Source: Desulfovibrionaceae bacterium UBA3823 (GTDB lineage: Bacteria; Desulfobacterota; Desulfovibrionia; Desulfovibrionales; Desulfovibrionaceae). From it: 5,084 nt of DNA. A program made the position numbers and the translations under genes. The stretch lies in assembly GCA_002369295.1 (NCBI GenBank), contig DFDR01000040.1, positions 4,591 to 9,674 of the forward strand. Reading direction: 5' to 3'. The notes under the pieces were generated by a model, which saw nothing but the letters and a program-made list of their open reading frames with translations, was not told the DNA's origin and did no database searches. This document shows, in pieces, positions 1 to 5,084 of the stretch. Numbering within the stretch: the stretch's first letter is position 1; each line of letters starts with the position of its first letter.

Positions 1-154
1 GGGCGGCCCGCACCCGCCGCCATGCCCGCCGGCAGACAAGCGCGATGCCGGCAAGCAGGCGCGGCATGCCTGCGGGGACATCGCCGGCATCGGCGTCATG
101 GGCGTGCGCGATGCGGGGAAGGTCCGCCCCTGCGGGGGGATGCGTCTTCTTCAT
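1..154 (-). CDS. Possible uncharacterised CDS, 3' end beyond left edge
   Basis: On the minus strand an ATG at 154-152 opens a frame without stops to the left edge (51 codons). The product begins MKKTHPPAGADLPRIAHAHD, continues with an Ala/Gly/Pro-rich stretch, and then has a short hydrophobic run (LLAGIALVC, about residues 33-41) followed by arginines. It lies 54 bases downstream of the stop of the leftward gene ending at 209, in the same orientation, so it could be the next gene of that operon. An AAGG about 7 bases before the ATG is the only ribosome-binding-site candidate and is weak. Third-position G/C preference is similar to the neighbours. No family is recognised. In DNA this GC-rich, 51 open codons can arise by chance, so the call is tentative. 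Confidence 0.35.
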   Translation of the reverse strand, partial: MKKTHPPAGADLPRIAHAHDADAGDVPAGMPRLLAGIALVCRRAWRRVRAA

Positions 155-180
155 GCCGCAGCCTTGGGCTTCCCTCTGCT

Positions 181-202
181 CCGGCAGGCCAAGGCCCGCC
201 GG
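181..202 (-). other. GC-rich stem-loop just after the stop of the leftward gene
   Basis: Read on the minus strand, this segment folds into a nearly perfect stem of ten pairs (one G.U) around a TT centre, starting about six bases after the TAG stop at 211-209. The wobble pair is only possible in the minus-strand transcript; on the plus strand the same position is an A/C mismatch. No T-rich tract follows, so it is not a classical intrinsic terminator. It may protect a 3' end, reduce read-through, or be a chance product of GC-rich DNA. Confidence 0.3.
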
Positions 203-208
203 GGCCCG

Positions 209-1293
209 CTACCAGAGGCCTTCCGGCACTGGGCGCAGGGCATCGAGGCGCTTGCGGGCGTTTTTGACCCGCAGCCGGAAGAAGTCGGTGTGGGGCCACT
301 CCAGGGCCTCCCAGTCGGCCAGCATGAGCGACACGCAGTTGGAGCAGGTCTGGAAAACGTCGAAGCGCTTGCCTGAAGCGTGGAAGCGCCGCTCGAACTC
401 CGCCGTCATGCCGTCGATGTCGGCGTTGCCTTCGGGCATGAACCAGGCGAGGAACTCCCGGATCCAGCGGGTGCCGCTGGCGAAGGCCTCGTCGAAGAGG
501 GGCCTTGCGGGGCGCAGGATCTGCATGGCCTCGCGCTCCACCTCGCCGTGCAGCCTGTCGGCAAAGGCCTGGCGCCCGGCCACGCAGCGCTCGAGCAGAT
601 CCATGCACGTCTCCATCTCAGCGTTGAAGAAGTGTACGCGCTCCAGCTGCCCCCGGGGCACGAAGGACGGCAGCCGGCAGGTCCGGGGGGCCGCAGAGGA
701 GAGGAGCAGTTCGTAGTCCGGCTCGTCGGGATACCTGCCGGTCAGGACGCGCAGCTTTTCGTAGTCGGTTGCAAAGACGGGATCGGCAAAGGCCATGGCC
801 TGGGCGCTGATGCGCTCGGCTGCAGCCTCCCAGTCGGGGACAGCGAGCCTTGCCCGCTCGGGTGCCGGCAGGTTTTGCTCAAGCCAGCGCCAGACCCCGC
901 CGATGGAGATGCCGGGACGCCCCGTCTGGCCAAAGCACCTGAGGCACGTGCGGCGCACGGCTTCCTTGAGATCGGGCAGGGCCCGGGACCCGGCAAAGGC
1001 GAAGACCGTGTCGGCGAAGAGGAGCTTCTCCAGATCCCGGGGCACGCCGGCGCCATCCTCCTCGACGAACTGGTGCAGCATCTTCCTGTTGTGCATGGAG
1101 CGGAAGTAGGCGCCGTAGACGGGCTCGAGCAGGAAGGCGTGCCTGCGCCCGTGCGCACGAGCACATCGACGAGGAGTCCGTTGGGGGAGAAAGTCAGGCC
1201 ATCGACATCGCGGTCGACATACTGAAGATGCGGCCATGCGGTCCTGGAGTCCTTGGCGGCGTCCTGGAGGCCATGTCTTTTCTGCTTCGTCAC
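209..1293 (-). CDS. Uncharacterised protein of about 361 residues, interrupted by a one-base frameshift
   Basis: The product is not recognised. Two overlapping frames together look like one protein. The N-terminal part starts at GTG 1293-1291 (MTKQKRHGLQ...) and reads sensibly to about residue 49 (...LLVDVLVRTG). The rest lies in the frame ending at TAG 211-209 and reads sensibly from HAFLLEPVYGAYF onward. Joining them needs one extra base near 1140-1165, giving about 361 residues. The start is supported by GGGAGG seven bases upstream. The alternative ATG at 1312 lies upstream of this ribosome site, has none of its own, and gives an Arg/Cys/Pro-rich head typical of an off-frame reading. The protein looks soluble, rich in aromatic and charged residues, without obvious membrane segments. 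It has two Cys-x2-Cys pairs (about C117/C120 and C317/C320, the latter in FQTCSNC), which could bind metal. The frameshift may be a sequencing error or true inactivation. It is transcribed divergently from topB. Confidence 0.75.
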
Positions 1294-1300
1294 GGCAAAG

Positions 1301-1306
1301 CCTCCC
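1301..1306 (-). promoter_or_regulatory. Ribosome binding site deciding the GTG start at 1293
   Basis: The minus strand reads GGGAGG here, seven bases before the GTG at 1293-1291. This strong site favours the GTG over the ATG at 1312, which lies upstream of the site and has no such sequence in front of it. It thereby places the N-terminus in a different frame from the body of the gene and exposes the frameshift. Confidence 0.7.
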
Positions 1307-1425
1307 GCGCATGGGCTGCGCTGTGCAGGCGCTTCAGCCGGAAACGGGGGCCTGCGCCTGCCTTCAGGCTCCCGTAGAAAGCATCGGTCAGAGGCCCCTC
1401 TGCTGTCAACAGAAGCCAGGAACCT

Positions 1426-1461
1426 CCAGGAACCCAGAAGCCCCCAGGGACCCAGAAACCC
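1426..1461. repeat. Two tandem 18-base repeats with flanking partial copies
   Basis: CCAGGAACCCAGAAGCCC at 1426-1443 is followed directly by CCAGGGACCCAGAAACCC at 1444-1461, with 16 of 18 positions identical. Partial copies of the same motif lie on both sides: CCAGGAACCT at 1416-1425 and CCAGGAACC at 1472-1480. The array is short and degenerate, without CRISPR-like spacers. It could be a protein-binding array or a product of replication slippage. Confidence 0.6.
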
Positions 1462-1683
1462 TCGGGATCCTCCAGGAACCAGGCGCTCCGGGGGCCCTGG
1501 CGGCTGGCACCCAGACTCCAGGCCCTGGATCGCCGTCGCCGGGCTTCTGGCCCCCGGACCATGGCGCTAAGAGGGCGCTGACGGGGACACGGACTTCGAA
1601 CAGGGACTTCGTGCACTGGCCCCGAGCACTGGCTTTGGAAAGGGGCTTCGGAGAGGGGCTTGGGGCAGGAGCTTGGGCCGTGG

Positions 1684-1708
1684 GCAGAGTGCAGGAGCAG
1701 AGTGCAGG
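1684..1708. repeat. Tandem 13-base direct repeat
   Basis: GCAGAGTGCAGG occurs at 1684-1695 and again at 1697-1708, separated by one A, giving a period of 13 bases. It lies in a purine-rich tract that also contains loosely repeated GGGGCTT units between about 1637 and 1677. Two copies alone do not show an iteron array. Confidence 0.5.
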
Positions 1709-1808
1709 GGGCTTTGCCCGTGGACTTCGGTGCCAAGCCCAGGGAAGCCTGTGCCGGGACGGTTGCAATCTTATAAGGATGCGTTTTTGATAGTGCCAGC
1801 GCAACCTG

Positions 1809-1820
1809 TTGAATTTTCAA
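1809..1820. promoter_or_regulatory. Small dyad next to the large palindrome
   Basis: TTGAA and TTCAA form a perfect five-base inverted repeat around a TT centre, directly abutting the larger palindrome that begins at 1821. In an AT-rich stretch this can occur by chance. Its position beside the second dyad and upstream of the putative topB promoter makes it a candidate operator half. Confidence 0.3.
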
Positions 1821-1846
1821 AACAATTTTTTTAGAAAAAAATTGTT
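1821..1846. promoter_or_regulatory. Perfect AT-rich palindrome, candidate operator of topB
   Basis: AACAATTTTTTT (1821-1832) and AAAAAAATTGTT (1835-1846) are exact reverse complements of 12 bases each, separated only by AG. The right arm ends on the first bases of the candidate -35 box TTGACC at 1845-1850. A protein bound here could therefore block or control the promoter. The two-base centre makes a stable RNA hairpin unlikely and the stem has no G/C-rich part, so a double-stranded operator or cruciform is more likely than a terminator. No regulator gene is visible in the window. Confidence 0.55.
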
Positions 1847-1873
1847 GACCAAGTAACCGTTTTTGATTAGAAC
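1845..1873 (+). promoter_or_regulatory. Putative sigma70-type promoter for topB
   Basis: A -35 box TTGACC (five of six to TTGACA) is followed after 17 bases by TAGAAC at 1868-1873 (four of six to TATAAT). The boxes sit in an AT-rich island within otherwise GC-rich DNA. Transcription would start near 1880, leaving a leader of about 40 bases before the GTG at 1922. The large palindrome overlaps the -35 box by two bases, which suggests regulation. Confidence 0.45.
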
Positions 1874-1898
1874 CTCCCCGTCCGCTCGCAACAGCAAG

Positions 1899-1916
1899 CC
1901 GCCCCAGAGGCGGAGG
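1899..1916 (+). promoter_or_regulatory. topB ribosome binding site with an adjoining small hairpin
   Basis: GGAGG at 1912-1916 lies five bases before the GTG start at 1922-1924 and is a good ribosome binding site. CCGCC (1899-1903) can pair with GGCGG (1909-1913), so the hairpin takes in the first two bases of the site. TCCGC at 1881-1885 could instead pair with GCGGA (1910-1914). CCTCC at 1873-1877 is fully complementary to the site but probably lies upstream of the transcript start. Confidence 0.5.
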
Positions 1917-1921
1917 AAAGC

Positions 1922-4153
1922 GTGAAGCAGATTAGAAGACTGTACATCGCCGAGAAGCCGAAGCTCGGCAGGGCCATTGCGGCCTGTCTGGACGGGCCAG
2001 TCCAGAACTTCGGCGGCTGGATGGCCTGCGGGTCCGATGCCGTGACCTGGTGCTTCGGGCACCTCTTGGCCCAGTTCACTCCCGAGCAGTACGACCCTGC
2101 GCTGAAAAGCTGGCGCAGGGACACTCTTCCCATCGTTCCCGACCCCTTCCGGCTCGAGCCGAGGCCCGGCAAGGGCTGCGCCGAGCAGGTCAGGCTCATC
2201 GCCCTGCTCTGCGGCAGGGCTGAGACCGTGGTCAACGCCGGCGACCCCGACCGCGAGGGCCAGCTCCTCGTGGACGAGGTCCTGGAGCACGTAGGCTGGC
2301 AGGGGCCTGCGCTGAGGCTCCTGCTTCCCTCCTTCGACGAGGCAAGCGTCAGGAAGGCCCTGGCAAACCTGTCCTCCAACGGCGAGCCCCGATTTCGGGG
2401 CATGCGCGACGCAGCGCTGGCGCGCTCCCAGATCGACTGGATCTGCGGGCTGAACCTCACTCGGGCGCTCACGCTCTTTGCCCAGAGCCGCGGGCGCGCC
2501 GGCGTGTTCACGGCGGGACGCGTGCAGACGCCGACCCTGGCCCTGGTGGCTGCCAGGGAGGAAGCCGTGCTTGCCTTCAGGCCCGTGATCCACTACGGCG
2601 TCGCGCTTGCGCTTGAGCTTGGCGGCGTGCGCTTCGAGGCCGGGCTCGAGCTTCCCCCGGACCAGCTGGGCCTCGACGCTGAAGGCCGACTCGTCGATGC
2701 CGGCGAGGCCGGCAGGCTCGAATCCCGGCTCAAGGCCCTTGCCGGCGGCCATGCCCAGGTGGCTTCCTTTGCGCGCACGGAGCACAGCATCCCTCCGCCC
2801 CTGCCCTTTGCGCTCTCCGACCTCCAGAAGGAGGCGGGCGCCCGTCACGGGCTCGGCGCCAGGGAGGTGCTCGACAGCTGCCAGCGGCTCTATGAGCGGG
2901 GGCTGCTCAGCTATCCGCGCACGGACTGCCCCTACCTGCCCGAAGAGCAGCTGCCGGAGGCCCCCCGGGTGCTGGCAAGCCTCAGCGCCCTGCCCGCGCT
3001 GGAGCAGGCCTGCCAGGGCGCCGATCTGTCCCTGCGTCCGCGCTGCTACCAGAGCGCCAGGGTGGGCGCCCACCACGCCATCGTTCCCACGGGCGCCGGC
3101 GTCCCGGCCCTTGAGGGTGCCGATGCGGCCGTCTTCGCGCTCTGCGCCAGGCGCTGGCTGGCCCAGTTCCACCCCGACCAGCGCGAGGCCCGCTCCAGGG
3201 CCGTGCTGGAAGCCGGCGGGCTGACCTTCCGCGCCCAGGGCCGCGGCGTCCTCGAGCCCGGCTGGACCCGGGTCCAGTCCGGCGCAGGCCCGCAGGCAGG
3301 CCAGAGCCAGGCGCCCCTTCCCTTCCTGGAGCAGGGCGCGCAGGTTCCCATTGCGGGGGCCTTCCTGCGTCAGTTCCAGACCAGCCCGCCCGAACGCTTC
3401 ACCGAAGGCAGCCTCGTCGACGCCATGAAGCACATCCAGCGCCATGTGGGCCGCCACGGCTACGGCATGGAGGCCACCGAGGCGCAGAAGCAGGCGCTTT
3501 CCCGCTCCTGCGGCCTTGGCACCGAAGCCACGCGGGCGGACATCATCGAGCGCCTCATAGGGCACGGCTGTCTTGCCCGCAGGGGCAAGTGGCTTGTTCC
3601 CACCGACAAGGGCAGGGATCTCGTCAGCCTCTGTCCGCCCCAGCTCACAAGCCCCCTGGCCACGGCCGACCTCGAGGCCGATCTCGATGCCGTGGCCTCG
3701 GGAAAGGCGCCCTGGAAGCCTCTGGTCGAGCGGGCGGCCGTCCAGACGGCAGCCATGGTCGAGGCCGTCTTCGCCCAGAAGACGGAAGCCCTGCCCGTGG
3801 ATCCTGCCTTCGCCTGCCCGGTCTGCGGGCGCGCCCTGGTGAAGCGCAAGGGGCATTCCGCAGGCTTCTTCGGCTGCTCGGGCTATCCCGAGTGCAGCTA
3901 TGCGGCCGCCGATGCCGGGGGCCACCCCGGCGCCCCGCTGCGCACAGGCGCGGCAGGCCTGCCCTGCCCCCGCTGCGGCACGGGACGGCTGGTCCTTCGG
4001 GCCAATGCCGAGGGACCTGTCCTCGTCTGCCAGAATCCCGCCTGCGGCCACGCGATCGCAAGCCCCCCCGCAGGCCGGTCTGCCACAGGCCGGCAGAGGG
4101 GAGCCAGGCCTGCCGGCAGCGCAAGGCCGCGGCGCCAAAGGGCCAGGGCCTAG
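1922..4153 (+). CDS. topB: DNA topoisomerase III (type IA) with two C-terminal zinc ribbons
   Basis: This enzyme cuts one DNA strand through a tyrosine and passes another strand through the gap, relaxing negative supercoils and above all decatenating daughter DNA. The 743-residue product has the TOPRIM start IAEKP (residues 9-13, E11 and K12) and the metal-binding DPDREGQ (D108, D110, E112). Further family motifs are GLNLTRA (176-182), GRVQTPTL (199-206), HHAIVPT (384-390) and GLGTEATRADII (531-542). The active-site tyrosine is Y331 in SYPRTD, matching Y328 of E. coli TopB. Two four-cysteine ribbons follow (C632/C635/C652/C658 and C682/C685/C703/C708), then an Arg-rich tail. The ribbons and tail explain the length above the 653 residues of E. 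coli TopB, which lacks them, and suggest a plasmid or conjugative-element type. The start is GTG with GGAGG five bases upstream. All catalytic motifs are intact. The gene appears to lead an operon with the zinc-ribbon gene downstream. Confidence 0.96.
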   Translation: MKQIRRLYIAEKPKLGRAIAACLDGPVQNFGGWMACGSDAVTWCFGHLLAQFTPEQYDPALKSWRRDTLPIVPDPFRLEPRPGKGCAEQVRLIALLCGRAETVVNAGDPDREGQLLVDEVLEHVGWQGPALRLLLPSFDEASVRKALANLSSNGEPRFRGMRDAALARSQIDWICGLNLTRALTLFAQSRGRAGVFTAGRVQTPTLALVAAREEAVLAFRPVIHYGVALALELGGVRFEAGLELPPDQLGLDAEGRLVDAGEAGRLESRLKALAGGHAQVASFARTEHSIPPPLPFALSDLQKEAGARHGLGAREVLDSCQRLYERGLLSYPRTDCPYLPEEQLPEAPRVLASLSALPALEQACQGADLSLRPRCYQSARVGAHHAIVPTGAGVPALEGADAAVFALCARRWLAQFHPDQREARSRAVLEAGGLTFRAQGRGVLEPGWTRVQSGAGPQAGQSQAPLPFLEQGAQVPIAGAFLRQFQTSPPERFTEGSLVDAMKHIQRHVGRHGYGMEATEAQKQALSRSCGLGTEATRADIIERLIGHGCLARRGKWLVPTDKGRDLVSLCPPQLTSPLATADLEADLDAVASGKAPWKPLVERAAVQTAAMVEAVFAQKTEALPVDPAFACPVCGRALVKRKGHSAGFFGCSGYPECSYAAADAGGHPGAPLRTGAAGLPCPRCGTGRLVLRANAEGPVLVCQNPACGHAIASPPAGRSATGRQRGARPAGSARPRRQRARA

Positions 4154-4210
4154 CACCGGCCAGGCCTTGGCCTCTCCCCTCCTGTTCCATCCCACCCCCA
4201 TCCTTCACCC

Positions 4211-4237
4211 GTCCCGGGCGCAATCCTGCCCGGGGAC
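4211..4237 (+). promoter_or_regulatory. Stem-loop abutting the ribosome binding site of the zinc-ribbon gene
   Basis: GTCCCGGGC (4211-4219) pairs with GCCCGGGGAC (4228-4237), giving nine pairs with one bulged G and an eight-base loop. The 3' arm ends exactly where GGAGG (4238-4242) begins. No T tract follows, so it is probably not a terminator. It could slow translation of the downstream gene, mark an RNA processing site, or protect the downstream message. Confidence 0.5.
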
Positions 4238-4242
4238 GGAGG
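4238..4242 (+). promoter_or_regulatory. Ribosome binding site with an ambiguous start (TTG 4247 or ATG 4256)
   Basis: GGAGG is four bases before TTG 4247-4249 and thirteen before ATG 4256-4258, in the same frame. Four is a little short and thirteen is long, so spacing favours TTG while codon identity favours ATG. The choice changes only three residues. Confidence 0.5.
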
Positions 4243-4246
4243 AGCT

Positions 4247-4873
4247 TTGAGCACGATGCACAACGATACCGCCGATCTCCAGCATTCTGCCAATCCCGTC
4301 GCTTCCGCCGCTCCTCAGCCTTCCCAGGCACCCGCAGCCCCTGCCAAGCCTTCTCCCCTTCAGCCTGCAGCCGACGGGACCCTTCCCTGCCCCGAGTGCG
4401 GTTCGCCCGTGGAGCCCATCAGCAAGAACGGCGTGATCCTCTTCTACGGCTGCACGGCCTACAGGAAGACGGGCTGCCGCGGCATGTGGAGCGCGGATCC
4501 CGACAATGGCGGCAAGCCCTTCGTCAAGATCTGTCCCGAATGCGGCAAGGCCCTCGTCAAGCGCCGCTCCAAGAAGGGCGGCAAGAGCTACGTCGCCTGC
4601 TTCAATGCCCAGAAGCACAAGTCGGGCGAAGTGCTCTTCTTTGACGCCGAGGGCGAGCCCGAGGCGCCCAAGCCCAGGCCCAAGGGCGAGTTCGTCTGCC
4701 CCGAGTGCGGCGGCCCCCTGAAGTACTTCAAGCTGAAGAAGGGGCGCAGCGCCGGCTCCATGTGCTTTGCCTGCTTCGAGAACAACAGGCACGCCAACTG
4801 TCAGCCGCGCTTCTTCGACGACGCGGACGGCGTGCCCGTGTTCGACAAGGCAGGCGCGGAGAGCCGGGCGTGA
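4247..4873 (+). CDS. Topoisomerase-associated protein with three tandem zinc ribbons
   Basis: The 208-residue product (205 from the ATG at 4256) has a Pro/Ala-rich, probably disordered N-terminus (about residues 10-46), followed by three zinc ribbons of the kind found at the C-terminus of type IA topoisomerases. Ribbon 1 has C48, C51, C69 and C77. Ribbon 2 has C96, C99 and C118, with H124 as a possible fourth ligand. Ribbon 3 has C151, C154, C176 and H182, plus extra cysteines C173 and C185. Ribbons 2 and 3 share the layout CPECG, then Lys-rich, then CF-x4-H, then FFD and a D/E-G-x-P tail, so they look like duplicated domains. Such ribbons bind single-stranded DNA in topoisomerase I. A role as a DNA-binding partner of the TopB encoded 93 bp upstream is inferred from domain type and position. 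There is no catalytic domain, and it is not a fragment of the upstream gene because that gene is complete. Its stop overlaps the next start. Confidence 0.85.
   Translation: MSTMHNDTADLQHSANPVASAAPQPSQAPAAPAKPSPLQPAADGTLPCPECGSPVEPISKNGVILFYGCTAYRKTGCRGMWSADPDNGGKPFVKICPECGKALVKRRSKKGGKSYVACFNAQKHKSGEVLFFDAEGEPEAPKPRPKGEFVCPECGGPLKYFKLKKGRSAGSMCFACFENNRHANCQPRFFDDADGVPVFDKAGAESRA
4858..4863 (+). promoter_or_regulatory. Ribosome binding site for the overlapping downstream frame
   Basis: GGAGAG inside the end of the zinc-ribbon gene lies six bases before the GTG at 4870-4872. Together with the GTGA stop-start overlap it suggests translational coupling of the third gene. Confidence 0.45.
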
Positions 4874-5084
4874 TCCGGAGGCGTCCGGCAGCCTGCAGCC
4901 CCGCCCGCAGGCCGCTGCGCCGGCTGCTTGAGCGTGCCGGTGCAGGCCAGGCGGGGCTGGCGGCCAGAAGCGCCTTCCGCCTGGCCTTCCGCAGGCCTGA
5001 CCGCTCCCGCGGCCTTGCGCCGGCTGGCCTGCCGCCGGCAGGGGCCCCCTTTGCCGAAATCCTCCGGCGCTGGCGCCTGGCGGA
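4870..5084 (+). CDS. Partial uncharacterised CDS, runs off the right edge
   Basis: A GTG at 4870-4872 overlaps the TGA stop of the zinc-ribbon gene (GTGA) and opens a frame with no stop to the window end (71 complete codons). GGAGAG lies six bases upstream. The visible N-terminus is very basic (MIRRRPAACSPARRPLRRLL at the start) and continues Ala/Arg/Pro-rich to the more protein-like PFAEILRRWRLA at the end. No family is recognised. The overlap and ribosome site argue for a real, coupled operon member. Against this, the bias to Arg, Ala and Pro is also what non-coding GC-rich DNA gives, and another frame is open here too. Confidence 0.5.
   Translation, partial: MIRRRPAACSPARRPLRRLLERAGAGQAGLAARSAFRLAFRRPDRSRGLAPAGLPPAGAPFAEILRRWRLA

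Larger units (their letters stand above)
1307..1805. other. Divergent intergenic region with degenerate repeats, no convincing gene
   Basis: About 500 bp separate the start of the leftward gene from the AT-rich control region in front of topB. Open frames exist on both strands, but they are rich in Pro, Gly, Arg and Ser, have no ribosome binding sites and encode no recognisable motif. The segment holds short direct repeats: an 18-base pair at 1426-1461 with related fragments on both sides, a 13-base pair at 1684-1708, and three copies of GGACTTCG at 1591, 1604 and 1722. On the minus strand a TATAAG (1775-1770) could be a -10 element for the leftward gene, but no good -35 accompanies it. Function unknown. 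Confidence 0.5.

Noticed and set aside
380..1225. A 281-codon plus-strand frame opposite the leftward gene
   Set aside because: The minus strand gives the more protein-like sequence and a ribosome site at the start. The plus-strand reading is Gly/Pro/His-rich shadow sequence.
1416..1480. Possible CRISPR array
   Set aside because: The repeats are 18 bases, tandem without unique spacers, and imperfect. No cas genes are present.
1236..1790. A 184-codon plus-strand frame through the repeat region
   Set aside because: It begins inside the leftward gene, has no ribosome site and encodes Pro/Gly-rich repeat-derived sequence without motifs.
1290..1820. A 176-codon minus-strand frame whose TGA overlaps the GTG at 1293
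   Set aside because: The stop-start overlap is tempting, but the TTG start lies in the AT-rich palindrome region with no ribosome site. The product is low-complexity Pro/Ser/Arg-rich and includes repeat-derived GFWVPG units, and codon use is less biased than in the real genes.
1821..1846. Palindrome as an intrinsic terminator
   Set aside because: The stem is nearly all A/T with a two-base centre and no GC-rich core, and no gene ends close by on either strand.
4162..4173. AGGCC/GGCCT mini-hairpin after the topB stop as a terminator
   Set aside because: Only five pairs with a two-base loop and no T tract, and the operon appears to continue. It shares GGCCTTGGCCT with the stem near 181-202, which is probably coincidence in GC-rich DNA.
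1817..4201. A 794-codon open frame on the minus strand across all of topB
   Set aside because: It lies antisense to a complete topoisomerase with all catalytic motifs. Such long mirror frames arise from strong G/C bias at third codon positions. It has no ribosome site at its start and no recognisable domain.

Overview
The window is GC-rich bacterial DNA in which coding strands favour G/C at third codon positions and several genes appear to use GTG or TTG starts. Nothing fixes the species. A high-GC proteobacterium is a reasonable guess, and no rRNA, tRNA, integrase or transposase is present to narrow it. A plasmid-type topoisomerase III with C-terminal zinc ribbons, next to uncharacterised genes, fits a plasmid or integrative conjugative element, but no transfer or replication gene is visible to confirm that.

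Left part (1-1293, minus strand): an uncharacterised gene of about 361 residues reads leftward from a GTG at 1293 to a stop at 209. It is broken by an apparent one-base frameshift near 1140-1165. A possible second minus-strand gene starts at 154 and leaves the window on the left.

Middle (1294-1921): a gene-poor divergent intergenic region of about 630 bp. Its left two thirds carry short degenerate direct repeats. Its right end is a sharply AT-rich island (about 1806-1872) with two abutting dyads and a good sigma70-like promoter for the rightward genes.

Right part (1922-5084, plus strand): a probable operon. The first gene encodes DNA topoisomerase III (topB) with an intact TOPRIM acidic triad, catalytic tyrosine and two C-terminal four-cysteine zinc ribbons. 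It is followed after 93 bp by a 205-208 residue protein made almost entirely of three topoisomerase-type zinc ribbons. The stop codon of that gene overlaps the GTG start of a third reading frame that runs off the right edge.

The most interesting biology is the pairing of a zinc-ribbon TopB with a separate triple-zinc-ribbon protein. Together they carry five ribbons, which recalls the five-ribbon tail of E. coli topoisomerase I, here split over two genes. A role in binding and passing single-stranded DNA during decatenation, replication or conjugative transfer is an inference from family knowledge.
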